DNA of 64,000 nucleotides, taken from Alloalcanivorax dieselolei B5. GTDB taxonomy: Bacteria > Pseudomonadota > Gammaproteobacteria > Pseudomonadales > Alcanivoracaceae. Within the stretch, counting starts at the first letter, position 1, and each line of letters starts with the position of its first letter. The notes beneath the pieces are model-generated. The model was not told the DNA's origin and did no database searches. It was given only the letters and a program-made list of their open reading frames with translations. The position numbers and the translations under genes are program-made. Shown here piece by piece: positions 35,188 through 44,795 of this stretch. The stretch covers positions 3,348,001-3,412,000 of the forward strand of contig NC_018691.1 in assembly GCF_000300005.1 (NCBI RefSeq), in the 5' to 3' direction.

Positions 35188-35379
35188 ATGAACGCTTCTC
35201 TCTCCACTGCTTCCCTGAATCCCCGTGACACTCTGCCCGAAGAGCAACGCCAGCGCTGCGAAGTCTGGACCCGGGTGATGGGGTATCACCGGCCGGTCAG
35301 CCAGTTCAATCCGGGTAAAAAATCCGAACATCGCCAGCGCCGTCATTTTTGTGAGCAACAGGCTCGGCTGGATGACTGA
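35188..35379 (+). CDS. Separate glycyl-radical C-terminal domain of class III ribonucleotide reductase
   Basis: A 63-residue protein whose middle reads EVWTRVMGYHRPVSQFN followed by GKKSEHRQRRHF. This is the C-terminal glycyl-radical segment of NrdD; G32 in RVMGY is the predicted radical residue. It begins 45 bases after the nrdD stop with a strong AAAAAGGAGA site and has its own 24-residue N-terminal extension, so it is a real separate gene, not a frameshifted tail. Its stop overlaps the nrdG start. A TTGA-N7-TCAA palindrome lies at 35153-35167. It presumably docks on the large NrdD and is activated by NrdG. Confidence 0.88.
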   Translation: MNASLSTASLNPRDTLPEEQRQRCEVWTRVMGYHRPVSQFNPGKKSEHRQRRHFCEQQARLDD

Positions 35380-36082
35380 TGTCGGTTCCGGTCCGGCCCT
35401 GCCGGTGGCGGGGCTGACGCCGCTGACCACACTGGACTATCCGGGCCGGTTGGCGTGCGTGGTCTTCCTTCAAGGTTGCCCGCTGCGCTGCGGCTATTGC
35501 CATAACCCGCACATGATCCCGCCCCGGCGAGGCCAGGTGCGGGAGTGGCGCGAGGTCGAATCCTTTCTTGAAACACGACGAGGTCTGTTGGAGGCGGTGG
35601 TGTTCAGTGGTGGCGAACCCACCCGGCATCCGCACCTGTTACTGGCGATACAGCGAGCCCGTGAGCGAGGGTTCGGCATCGGTCTGCACACCGCCGGCAG
35701 TTACCCCCGACGTCTGAGCACACTGATACCGAATTTGGATTGGGTGGGCCTGGACGTGAAAGGGGGCGCGGCCCAAATCGATCGTATCACCGGGCGCGGC
35801 CGGCAGTGGCGACAGTTGTGCGACAGTCTGGATCAGTTGCTGGCCGCCGATCTGGCATTGGAGTGCCGCACCACCGTGCACTGGCGGGATTTCGATGAGG
35901 CCACCGTGGAACGGCTGGCACGCTGGCTGGCCGCTAAAGGAGTGCGCCACTACGCTCTGCAATGGGCGCGACCACAACAATGCCTGTCACCGTCCTATCA
36001 ACAGCCGTCACCGATAGCCAATCCTTTGCCCGATCTGGCGAAACGGCTACGGCCGTTATTCGAGACACTCAGCGTGCGTTGA
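35372..36082 (+). CDS. nrdG: Anaerobic ribonucleotide reductase activase
   Basis: A 236-residue radical-SAM enzyme with CPLRCGYC (C36, C40, C43) binding the [4Fe-4S] cluster, and FSGGEPT for SAM binding. It makes the glycyl radical on NrdD. ATG 35372 overlaps the stop of the small glycyl-radical gene, implying coupled translation; a GTG at 35351 is an alternative. The tight link fits an activase whose direct target is the small protein. Confidence 0.93.
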   Translation: MTDVGSGPALPVAGLTPLTTLDYPGRLACVVFLQGCPLRCGYCHNPHMIPPRRGQVREWREVESFLETRRGLLEAVVFSGGEPTRHPHLLLAIQRARERGFGIGLHTAGSYPRRLSTLIPNLDWVGLDVKGGAAQIDRITGRGRQWRQLCDSLDQLLAADLALECRTTVHWRDFDEATVERLARWLAAKGVRHYALQWARPQQCLSPSYQQPSPIANPLPDLAKRLRPLFETLSVR

Positions 36083-36117
36083 TAATGGGGATGTGAATTC
36101 AAAGGTCGCCACAAGAG

Positions 36118-36194
36118 CACTGTAGGAGCTTGCCCTGCAAGCGAATGGGTTGTTGGCATAAAAGAATTCGCTTGCAGGGCAAGCTCCTACAGTG
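36118..36194. repeat. REP-like perfect palindrome (29-bp arms)
   Basis: Arms 36118-36146 and 36166-36194 are perfectly complementary. They share CTGTAGGAGC with the palindrome at 33173 but differ inside (TTGCCCTGCAAGCGAA). It lies between the convergent ends of nrdG and ubiT and may terminate both. Confidence 0.9.
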
Positions 36195-36233
36195 GCTTTG
36201 TAATCCTTTCGTAGGAATCAGCCTTGGCAGCGA

Positions 36234-36701
36234 TCAGCGTGTTGCGTACGCCAGTAACCGCAGCCCCTCCCGCACCGGTCCCGGCCAGCGGCTCTGATCC
36301 AGGCCATCGAGCAGATTCTTCACCCACAACCCCAATTCGGTATCCCCTTCCACCAGCAGACGGCGCTGGAAAAACAAAGTGTCCGGGTCCTGCTCTCTGC
36401 CAAGGAGCTGCAAAAACTCACGCCAACCACCACGAATGCACGCCTCGCCGGGGCGTTCGCTTAACCGCAGACGGTTGGCCTGCAGCGTCACGGTAAAACG
36501 CGGCGCGCCGTCGGCCAGATCAAGGGTCAGGTGACGGCCCTGCAACGGTTCGAATTCCCCCGCCGCCAATGGCTCCGCCAACAGACGGTTCATCAGCGGT
36601 TCCAGGAAGGGACGCTTCAGCGGCAACGGAGCATGAGCATCGATATGGCGAAATACCGCCAGCGGCGACGGCGGCCCGGACGGCGTGAAGGGAAAACGCA
36701 T
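36234..36701 (-). CDS. ubiT: Ubiquinone anaerobic biosynthesis accessory factor UbiT (SCP2 domain)
   Basis: A 155-residue SCP2-domain lipid-binding protein. Motifs include LTLDLADGAPRFTVTL and RGGWREFLQLLGREQDPDTLFFQRRLLVEGDTELGL in the middle, as in YhbT/UbiT. It is the anaerobic counterpart of UbiJ and works with UbiU and UbiV, which lie about 3 kb away. It is divergent from narK, with an FNR/DNR box at 36765-36778 shared between them. Confidence 0.92.
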   Translation of the reverse strand: MRFPFTPSGPPSPLAVFRHIDAHAPLPLKRPFLEPLMNRLLAEPLAAGEFEPLQGRHLTLDLADGAPRFTVTLQANRLRLSERPGEACIRGGWREFLQLLGREQDPDTLFFQRRLLVEGDTELGLWVKNLLDGLDQSRWPGPVREGLRLLAYATR

Positions 36702-36764
36702 TGAGCAGTCTCCAGACTGTCATGACAGGAATACCCATACTCCCTGCCATTCATCGGAGAGACG

Positions 36765-36778
36765 TTGACCCTGATCAA
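36765..36778. promoter_or_regulatory. FNR/DNR-type box between ubiT and narK
   Basis: TTGACCCTGATCAA lies 65 bases before narK and 64 bases before ubiT. At the class II distance toward narK the sequence CAGATT (36801-36806) is a weak -10. The central position suits control of both divergent genes. Confidence 0.7.
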
Positions 36779-36842
36779 TACGTCTGATAGCTATTTCTGA
36801 CAGATTGCCACACACGGACGGCCCATACCTCAAGGAGGCACC

Positions 36843-39485
36843 GTGGCATCAACGGAACCGGTCTCACACCCCGGCTCGGGGCAGGCGTTGTTCCTTTCCA
36901 CCCTGGCGTTCACTCTGTGCTTCGCCGTATGGACGCTGTTGTCCATCATCGGCATCCCTCTCAGTAAAGAACTGAATCTGTCGGATACCGAACTGGCCTT
37001 GCTGATCGCGACACCGGTGCTCACCGGCTCGATCAGTCGCCCGGTTCTCGGCATTCTTACCGACCGCTTCGGCGGGCGTCCGGTAATGGGCATCCTGCTG
37101 CTGGTGAGCGCGGGCTGCGTCTACCTTCTGACCCTGGCCCGCAGTTACCCCATGCTGTTGTTGGCGGCACTGGGCCTGGGTCTGGCCGGCGGCGCCTTCG
37201 CCGTGGGCACCGCCTACGTTTCCCGCTGGTTTGGTGGTGACCGTCAGGGCACCGCCCTGGGCGTTTTCGGCGCCGGCAACATGGGCTCGTCGCTGACCAA
37301 CTTCGCCGCGCCTTTACTGCTGGTCGCCCTGGGCTGGCAGGGCACCACCCAGGTGTACGCACTGGTGCTGGCGTTGATGGGTCTTGGCTTCCTGGTGTTC
37401 GCGCGGGATCCGCGACACCCGACGCCGTCCCTTACCTTGAGCCAGCGTCTGGCGCCCATGGCGGACCTCCGGGTATGGCGTTTCTCGCTCTACTATTTCT
37501 TCGTCTTCGGCGCCTTCGTCGCCCTGGCCCTATGGCTGCCCCACTACCTGATGAGGGTCTACGGGGTGAGTCTCACCACCGCCGGCATGATCACCCTTTT
37601 GTTCACCCTGCCCGGCTCCCTGTTCCGCATTCTCGGTGGCTGGCTGTCCGACCGGTACGGTGCGCGCCGGGTGATGTACTGGACCTTCATCGCTTGCCTG
37701 ATCTGCACCTTCCTGCTCAGTTACCCCCCCACCGAATACCGTATCCAGGGCATCGACGGCGAGCTGCGTTTCTCTCTGAATATGGGCCTGCCGCCCTTCG
37801 TGCTGCTGATCATGGTGCTGGGGTTTTTTATGTCCCTGGGCAAGGCGGCGGTATTCAAACACATTCCCACCTACTATCCCGAACACGTGGGTGCCGTGGG
37901 CGGCGTGGTGGGTATGGTCGGCGGCCTCGGCGGCTTCTTCCTGCCACTGACCTTCGGCATGCTCAATGATGTGGTGGGCATCTGGCAGAGCTGTTTCATG
38001 CTGCTGTTCGTGCTGGTGGCAGGAGCGCTGGCGTGGATGCATTACGCCATTATCAAGGCCAACCGGGTGGAATGGACGGAACAGCGCGAAACCGGCGACC
38101 TGCCGGAACTGTCCACCCCAAGCAAACTGGTACTGCAGGACTGGCGGCCGGAGGACACCGATTTCTGGGAACACCAGGGCCGCGCCGTCGCCCGCCGCAA
38201 CCTGTGGATTTCCATTCCCAATCTGGTGCTGGCCTTTTCCGTCTGGATGGTATGGTCGGTGGTGGTGGCGCGGCTGCCGCAAGTGGGCTTCGACTACAGC
38301 GCCAACCAGCTGTTCTGGCTGGCGGCATTACCGGGTCTCTCCGGCGCCACTCTGCGGGTGTTCTACAGTTTCATGGTGCCGATCTTCGGCGGCCGCCGCT
38401 GGACCGCTTTTTCCACCGCGTCACTGTTACTGCCGGCGCTGTGGATCGGCTTCGCGGTACGCAACCCGGACACCCCTTATCTGGTGATGCTGGTACTGGC
38501 TTTGCTGTGCGGTTTCGGCGGCGGCAACTTCGCTTCCAGCATGGCGAACATTTCCTTTTTCTTTCCGAAAAAGGAAAAGGGCGCCGCCATGGGACTCAAC
38601 GCCGGCCTCGGCAACCTGGGCGTGAGCCTGATGCAGTTCCTGGTGCCGCTGGTGATCACCACCGGAGTGTTCGCCTTTGCGGTCGGTGATCCGCAGATGA
38701 CCGCCGACGGCGAACGCCTATGGCTGCAGAACGCCGGCTTCGTCTGGGTGCCCTTCATCGTTGCCGCCACCGTGGCGGCCTGGTTCGGCATGAACGACAT
38801 CGCCAGCGCCAAATCCTCGTTCCAGGATCAGGCGGTGATTTTCCGGCGTAAACACAACTGGCTGATGTGCGTGCTGTACACCGGCACGTTCGGCAGCTTC
38901 ATCGGCTTCGCCGCCGCCTTCCCGTTGCTCAGTTCCCATTTGTTTCCCGAGGTGGACGCTCTCAAGCTGGCGTTCCTCGGTCCGCTGCTCGGTGCGCTGA
39001 GCCGCGCCTTCTCCGGTGGTGTGTCGGACCGGCTCGGCGGTGGCCGCGTCACCTTCTGGGTGTTCGCGGGCATGATCGCCGGCGTGATCGGCCTGCTCTG
39101 GTTCCTAGATCAGCGCGATCAACCCGGCGCCTTCGTCGGCTTCTTCGTCTGTTTCCTCTGGCTGTTTCTGGTCTCCGGGGTGGGCAATTCCAGCACCTTC
39201 CAAATGGTGCCCGCCATCTTCCGCCACGAAGTGGCCCGGCTGATGCCGGACCGGGATGCCCGGGAACAACAACTGGAAAGCGACCGCGAAGCCGCCGCCG
39301 TGGTCGGTTTCACCTCCGCCATCGCCGCCTACGGTGCCTTCTTTATTCCCAAGGCTTTTGGCACGGCCCTGGAGCTCACCGGCGGCGCCGAGCCGGCACT
39401 GTACGGCTTCCTGTTGTTCTATGTCCTGTGTCTGGGACTAACCTGGTTCTATTACACCCGCAAAAAAGCGGTGATTCCCTGTTAG
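36843..39485 (+). CDS. narK: Nitrate/nitrite transporter, NarK1-NarK2 fusion
   Basis: An 880-residue major-facilitator protein made of two complete NarK units. The first (about 1-410) resembles the nitrate/proton symporter type and the second (about 450-880) the nitrate/nitrite antiporter type; a hydrophilic linker near 415-450 joins them. Each half holds nitrate-signature GNxG-type segments (for example GAGNMGSS in the first half and GLGNLGVS in the second). A GTG start follows AAGGAGG. It feeds nitrate to NarGHI directly downstream, with narG starting 11 bases after it. Confidence 0.93.
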   Translation: MASTEPVSHPGSGQALFLSTLAFTLCFAVWTLLSIIGIPLSKELNLSDTELALLIATPVLTGSISRPVLGILTDRFGGRPVMGILLLVSAGCVYLLTLARSYPMLLLAALGLGLAGGAFAVGTAYVSRWFGGDRQGTALGVFGAGNMGSSLTNFAAPLLLVALGWQGTTQVYALVLALMGLGFLVFARDPRHPTPSLTLSQRLAPMADLRVWRFSLYYFFVFGAFVALALWLPHYLMRVYGVSLTTAGMITLLFTLPGSLFRILGGWLSDRYGARRVMYWTFIACLICTFLLSYPPTEYRIQGIDGELRFSLNMGLPPFVLLIMVLGFFMSLGKAAVFKHIPTYYPEHVGAVGGVVGMVGGLGGFFLPLTFGMLNDVVGIWQSCFMLLFVLVAGALAWMHYAIIKANRVEWTEQRETGDLPELSTPSKLVLQDWRPEDTDFWEHQGRAVARRNLWISIPNLVLAFSVWMVWSVVVARLPQVGFDYSANQLFWLAALPGLSGATLRVFYSFMVPIFGGRRWTAFSTASLLLPALWIGFAVRNPDTPYLVMLVLALLCGFGGGNFASSMANISFFFPKKEKGAAMGLNAGLGNLGVSLMQFLVPLVITTGVFAFAVGDPQMTADGERLWLQNAGFVWVPFIVAATVAAWFGMNDIASAKSSFQDQAVIFRRKHNWLMCVLYTGTFGSFIGFAAAFPLLSSHLFPEVDALKLAFLGPLLGALSRAFSGGVSDRLGGGRVTFWVFAGMIAGVIGLLWFLDQRDQPGAFVGFFVCFLWLFLVSGVGNSSTFQMVPAIFRHEVARLMPDRDAREQQLESDREAAAVVGFTSAIAAYGAFFIPKAFGTALELTGGAEPALYGFLLFYVLCLGLTWFYYTRKKAVIPC

Positions 39486-39495
39486 GAGCTACACC

Positions 39496-42400
39496 ATGAG
39501 CCACTTTCTGGATCGCCTGAGGTATCTCGGAAAGAAGCCAACCGAATTTTCCGACCACCATGGTGAAACCCGCGACGAAAACCGGGACTGGGAAGACGGG
39601 TATCGGGCCCGCTGGCAACACGACAGGATCGTGCGGTCCACCCACGGAGTGAACTGTACCGGCTCCTGCAGCTGGAAGATCTACGTGAAAAACGGCCTGG
39701 TGACCTGGGAAACCCAGCAGACCGACTACCCCCGTACCCGCCCGGACCTGCCCAACCACGAGCCCCGGGGCTGCCCCCGCGGCGCCAGTTATTCCTGGTA
39801 TCTGTACAGCGCCAACCGGCTCAAATATCCGCTGGTGCGGCAGTCCCTGTGGCGATTATGGCAAGACGCCCTGGACCAGCACACCGACCCGGTGGACGCC
39901 TGGGCCAGCCTGGTCGAGGATCCGGGCAAGACCGCCCAGTACAAGAAAAACCGGGGCATGGGCGGTTTTGTGCGCGCCGGCTGGGATGACTTGAATACAC
40001 TGATCGCCGCCGCCAACGTCTACACCGCCAAGCAATACGGGCCGGATCGTATCATCGGCTTTTCGCCCATCCCGGCCATGTCCATGGTGTCCTATGCCGC
40101 CGGCGCCCGTTACCTGTCGCTGATCGGCGGTGTCTGCCTGAGCTTCTACGACTGGTACTGCGACCTGCCGCCGGCGTCGCCGCAGACCTGGGGCGAGCAA
40201 ACCGACGTGCCGGAATCCGCGGACTGGTACAACAGCGGCTATATCATCGCCTGGGGTTCCAACGTGCCGCAGACTCGGACACCTGATGCCCACTTCTTCA
40301 CCGAAGTGCGTTACAAGGGCACCAAGACCGTGGCTATCACCCCGGACTACGCGGAGGTGGCCAAGCTCTCCGATGAGTGGCTGAGCGCCAGGCAGGGCAC
40401 CGACGCCGCCCTCGCCTTGGCCATGGGCCACGTGATCCTCAAGGAGTTTCACCTGGTTTCCCCCAGCACCTACTTCACCGACTACGTGCGCCGTTATACC
40501 GACCTGCCCTGTCTGGTGGAACTGGAACGCCGCGACGATGGCCGCTATGTGCCCGGCCGGCAGCTGCGAGCCGGCGACTTCGCCGACAACCTGGGCCAGG
40601 ACAATAATCCGGACTGGAAAACCCTGGTCTGGGATGAGAGCGGAGAGCGGCTGGCGGTACCGCGCGGTTCCATCGGCTTCCGCTGGGGCGAACAGGGCAA
40701 ATGGAATCTGGAGCCTGTTGACGCCGATGGCCAGGAAATCCGGCCCCGACTCAGCCTGGCCGGCGATCACGACCGGGTGGAGAAGGTCGCCTTCCCCTAT
40801 TTCGGCGGCATCCCCCACGAACACTTTCCTCATGTGGAGAATGGCGGCGACGACACCCTCACCCACAGCCTGCCGGTGAAAGTGCTCACCGGCGCTGATG
40901 GCGGCGAGATTCTGGCGGTGACCGTGTTCGATCTGCTGTGCGCCAACTACGGCATCGACCGAGGCCTGGGCGAGGACCAGGGCGCCACCGACTACCAGCA
41001 AATCAAACCCTATACCCCCGCCTGGCAGGAAAAGATCACCGGGGTGCCGGCGGACCAGTGCATCCGCATCGCCCAGGAGTTCGCCAGTAACGCCGACAGG
41101 ACCCGGGGTCGTTCGATGATCATCGTCGGTGCCGGCATGAACCACTGGTACCACATGGACATGAACTACCGGGGTCTGATCAACCTGCTGGTGATGTGCG
41201 GCTGCGTGGGACAAAGCGGCGGCGGCTGGGCTCATTACGTGGGTCAGGAAAAGCTGCGACCGCAAACCGGCTGGCTGCCTCTGGCCTTCGGTCTGGACTG
41301 GTCCCGGCCGCCGCGCCACATGAACGGCACCTCTTTTTTCTACGCCCACTCTTCCCAATGGCGTTACGAAAAACTGGACGTGAAGAGCCTGCTCTCTCCC
41401 CTGGCCAAAGTGGAGGATTACGGCGGCAGCCTGATTGATTTCAATGTGCGCGCCGAACGCATGGGCTGGCTGCCTTCCGCGCCGCAATTGAACACCAATC
41501 CGCTGCGCCTGGCCCAAGCCGCGAAGCAAGCCGGACAAAGCACCGCGGACTACGCGGTATCGCAATTGAAATCCGGCGCGCTGAAGTTCGCCGCCGAGGA
41601 TCCCGATGATCCGCAAAACTTCCCTCGCAATCTGTTCGTGTGGCGCTCAAATCTTCTCGGCAGCTCCGGCAAAGGTCATGAATACATGCTCAAGTACCTG
41701 CTCGGTACCCGCCATGGCATTCAGGGCAAGGACCTTGGCGACGGCGGTGAACGCCCCCGGGAAGTGACCTGGCACGACGACGCACCGGAGGGCAAACTCG
41801 ATCTGTTGGTGACGCTGGATTTCCGCATGTCCACCACCTGCCTGTACTCCGACGTGGTGCTGCCCACCGCCACCTGGTATGAGAAAGACGATCTCAATAC
41901 CTCGGACATGCACCCGTTCATCCACCCGCTCACCGCCGCCACCGATCCGGCCTGGGAGTCACGCAGCGACTGGGATATCTATAAAGGCATCGCCAAAGCC
42001 TTTTCCCAAGTGTGCGAGGGCCATCTGGGCGAGGAAACCGATCTGGTCACCCTGCCGCTGCAGCACGACTCTCCGGCGGAGCTGGCGCAGCCGCAGGTGA
42101 AGGATTGGAAAAAAGACGAATGCGAGCCGGTGCCGGGGGAAACCATGCCCGCGCTGATCGAGGTGCAACGCGATTACCCGGCCACCTACGAACGCTTCAC
42201 CGCCCTGGGCCCGGCACTGGAGAAACTCGGCAATGGCGGTAAGGGCATCAGTTGGAACACGGATAAGGAAGTGGCTTTTCTCGGCCAGCTTAACCGTCGC
42301 AAGACCGCGGGGCCGGCCAAGGATCGGCCGTGCATCGAAACCGCCATTGACGCCGCCGAGGTAGTCCTCAGCCTGGCACCGGAAACCAACGGTCAGGTGG

Positions 42401-43242
42401 CGGTCAAGGCCTGGGAGGCGCTGTCCCGGTTCACCGGCCGCGATCACAGCCACCTTGCCCATCCCAAAGAAGAGGAAAAAATCCGCTTTCGCGATATCGT
42501 CGCCCAACCGCGCAAGATCATTTCCAGCCCGACCTGGTCCGGCCTGGAAGACGAACATGTGTCCTACAACGCCGGCTACACCAACGTGCACGAACTGATT
42601 CCCTGGCGCACGGTGAGCGGTCGTCAGCAGCTTTATCAGGACCACCCCTGGATGCGCGCCTTCGGCGAAAGCCTGCTGGTGTACCGGCCGCCCATCGACA
42701 CCCGCGCCGCCAGCAGCGTCACGCCACCGGCGGACAACGGCTATCCCAGCAAGGCGTTGAACTTCCTGACGCCACACCAGAAATGGGGCATTCATTCCAC
42801 CTACAGTGACAACCTGCTGATGCTGACCCTGAACCGGGGCGGACCGGTGGTGTGGCTGTCGGAATCCGATGCCGCTGATCTGGGCGTGGCCGACAACGAC
42901 TGGATCGAGCTGTACAACGCCAATGGCGCCATCGCCGCCCGAGCGGTGGTCAGCCAGCGGGTAAAACAGGGCATGGTGATGATGTACCACGCCCAGGAAC
43001 GCAACGTGCACGTACCCGGCTCGGAAATCACCGGTACCCGGGGCGGCATCCATAACTCGGTGACCCGGGTCTGCCCCAAACCCACCCACATGATTGGCGG
43101 CTACGCGCAGCTGGCCTACGGATTCAACTACTACGGCACCGTCGGCTCCAACCGTGACGAGTTCGTCATGGTCCGGCGCATGAAACACATCGACTGGCTG
43201 GACGGTGAAGGCCAGGACTTCGTTCAGGAGGCCGCGAAATGA
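39496..43242 (+). CDS. narG: Respiratory nitrate reductase alpha subunit
   Basis: A 1248-residue molybdenum enzyme that reduces nitrate to nitrite at the inner face of the membrane. The FS0 cluster ligands H50, C54, C58 and C93 match E. coli NarG exactly. The molybdenum-aspartate region WGSNVPQTRTPDAHF is present. There is no Tat-type signal for export, so it is the membrane-bound cytoplasmic Nar type. Its stop overlaps narH (ATGA). Confidence 0.97.
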   Translation: MSHFLDRLRYLGKKPTEFSDHHGETRDENRDWEDGYRARWQHDRIVRSTHGVNCTGSCSWKIYVKNGLVTWETQQTDYPRTRPDLPNHEPRGCPRGASYSWYLYSANRLKYPLVRQSLWRLWQDALDQHTDPVDAWASLVEDPGKTAQYKKNRGMGGFVRAGWDDLNTLIAAANVYTAKQYGPDRIIGFSPIPAMSMVSYAAGARYLSLIGGVCLSFYDWYCDLPPASPQTWGEQTDVPESADWYNSGYIIAWGSNVPQTRTPDAHFFTEVRYKGTKTVAITPDYAEVAKLSDEWLSARQGTDAALALAMGHVILKEFHLVSPSTYFTDYVRRYTDLPCLVELERRDDGRYVPGRQLRAGDFADNLGQDNNPDWKTLVWDESGERLAVPRGSIGFRWGEQGKWNLEPVDADGQEIRPRLSLAGDHDRVEKVAFPYFGGIPHEHFPHVENGGDDTLTHSLPVKVLTGADGGEILAVTVFDLLCANYGIDRGLGEDQGATDYQQIKPYTPAWQEKITGVPADQCIRIAQEFASNADRTRGRSMIIVGAGMNHWYHMDMNYRGLINLLVMCGCVGQSGGGWAHYVGQEKLRPQTGWLPLAFGLDWSRPPRHMNGTSFFYAHSSQWRYEKLDVKSLLSPLAKVEDYGGSLIDFNVRAERMGWLPSAPQLNTNPLRLAQAAKQAGQSTADYAVSQLKSGALKFAAEDPDDPQNFPRNLFVWRSNLLGSSGKGHEYMLKYLLGTRHGIQGKDLGDGGERPREVTWHDDAPEGKLDLLVTLDFRMSTTCLYSDVVLPTATWYEKDDLNTSDMHPFIHPLTAATDPAWESRSDWDIYKGIAKAFSQVCEGHLGEETDLVTLPLQHDSPAELAQPQVKDWKKDECEPVPGETMPALIEVQRDYPATYERFTALGPALEKLGNGGKGISWNTDKEVAFLGQLNRRKTAGPAKDRPCIETAIDAAEVVLSLAPETNGQVAVKAWEALSRFTGRDHSHLAHPKEEEKIRFRDIVAQPRKIISSPTWSGLEDEHVSYNAGYTNVHELIPWRTVSGRQQLYQDHPWMRAFGESLLVYRPPIDTRAASSVTPPADNGYPSKALNFLTPHQKWGIHSTYSDNLLMLTLNRGGPVVWLSESDAADLGVADNDWIELYNANGAIAARAVVSQRVKQGMVMMYHAQERNVHVPGSEITGTRGGIHNSVTRVCPKPTHMIGGYAQLAYGFNYYGTVGSNRDEFVMVRRMKHIDWLDGEGQDFVQEAAK

Positions 43243-44795
43243 CTATTCGATCCCAGGTCGGCATGGTTCTCAATCTGGACAAGTGCATTGGCTGCCACAC
43301 CTGCTCGGTGACCTGCAAGAACGTCTGGACCAGCCGCGAGGGCGTGGAATACGCCTGGTTCAACAACGTGGAAACCAAGCCCGGCATTGGCTACCCCAAG
43401 GAATGGGAGAACCAGAACAAATGGAAAGGTGGCTGGCTGCGTCGCAAGGACGGCCGCATCGAACCACGCATCGGAGGCAAGTGGCGGGTGCTGGCCAATC
43501 TGTTCGCCAATCCGGACCTGCCGGAAATCGACGATTACTACGAGCCTTTCGACTTCGACTATGAGCATCTCCACCAGGCCAAGCCTGGCAAGCATCAACC
43601 GGTGGCGCGGCCGCGCTCGCTGATTTCCGGCGAGCGTATGAAGAAGATCGAATGGGGCCCCAACTGGGAGGAGATTCTCGGCACCGAGTTCGCCCGGCGC
43701 CGCAAGGACAGCAACTTCGATCAGATACAAGCGGACATCTACGGGCAGTTTGAAAACACTTTCATGATGTATTTGCCGCGTCTGTGCGAGCACTGTCTCA
43801 ACCCGACCTGCGTGGCTTCCTGTCCCAGCGGTGCCATCTATAAACGTGAGGAGGACGGTATCGTCCTGATCGACCAGGACAAATGCCGGGGCTGGCGCAT
43901 GTGTGTATCCGGCTGCCCGTACAAGAAAATCTATTACAACTGGAAAAGCGGCAAATCGGAAAAATGCATTTTCTGTTTCCCGCGAATCGAGGCCGGAGAG
44001 CCCACCGTGTGTTCGGAAACCTGCGTCGGACGGATCCGTTATCTGGGCGTGCTGCTGTACGACGCGGACCGCATCAAGGAAGTGGCGGAAAGCCCGGATG
44101 AGCGGGATCTGTACCACCGCCAACGGGACATCTTTCTCGATCCCCATGACCCGGACGTTATCGAACGGGCCCGAGCCGATGGCATTCCCGATAACGTGAT
44201 CGCCGCCGCCCAGGCCTCGCCGGTGTACAAGCTGGCAGTGGACTGGCAGCTGGCGCTGCCGCTGCATCCGGAGTATCGCACCCTGCCCATGGTCTGGTAT
44301 GTGCCGCCACTGTCGCCGATCCAGTCCGCCGCCGAGGCGGGCGATCTGGAATTCGACGGTGTGCTGCCTAAGATCGAATCCCTGCGCATCCCGGTTAAGT
44401 ATCTGGCCAATATGCTCACCGCCGGCGAGGAAGAACCGGTGGTGCTGGCGTTGAAGCGGTTACTCGCCATGCGCCTGTATATGCGCGGCAAGCAGGTTGA
44501 TGGCGAAACCGATACCACCGTGCTCGACCAGGTGGGTCTCAGCGAAGCCCAGGTCATGGAAATGTACCGCTATCTGGCCATCGCCAACTACGAAGATCGT
44601 TTTGTCATCCCCACCAGCCATCGCGAACTGGCCCGCGAGGCGTTTCCGGAACGCGGCGGCTGTGGCTTCACCTTCGGCAATGGTTGTCAGGGCGGCGACG
44701 ACGATACCAGTCTGTTCGGCGGGCGCAAGCAGACCGCCACCCTGGTAAAACCGCAGCGTTTCGAACCGGATCAGCAGGAGACCCGTCATGACTGA
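43239..44795 (+). CDS. narH: Respiratory nitrate reductase beta subunit
   Basis: A 518-residue iron-sulfur protein that links NarI haems to NarG. The first cysteine group is CIGCHTCSVTCK (residues 16-27). Further groups include CEHCLNPTCVASCP and CRGWRMCVSGCP, where tryptophan in CRGW marks the [3Fe-4S] centre as in E. coli. It overlaps narG by 4 bases and narJ by 8 bases. Confidence 0.97.
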   Translation: MTIRSQVGMVLNLDKCIGCHTCSVTCKNVWTSREGVEYAWFNNVETKPGIGYPKEWENQNKWKGGWLRRKDGRIEPRIGGKWRVLANLFANPDLPEIDDYYEPFDFDYEHLHQAKPGKHQPVARPRSLISGERMKKIEWGPNWEEILGTEFARRRKDSNFDQIQADIYGQFENTFMMYLPRLCEHCLNPTCVASCPSGAIYKREEDGIVLIDQDKCRGWRMCVSGCPYKKIYYNWKSGKSEKCIFCFPRIEAGEPTVCSETCVGRIRYLGVLLYDADRIKEVAESPDERDLYHRQRDIFLDPHDPDVIERARADGIPDNVIAAAQASPVYKLAVDWQLALPLHPEYRTLPMVWYVPPLSPIQSAAEAGDLEFDGVLPKIESLRIPVKYLANMLTAGEEEPVVLALKRLLAMRLYMRGKQVDGETDTTVLDQVGLSEAQVMEMYRYLAIANYEDRFVIPTSHRELAREAFPERGGCGFTFGNGCQGGDDDTSLFGGRKQTATLVKPQRFEPDQQETRHD

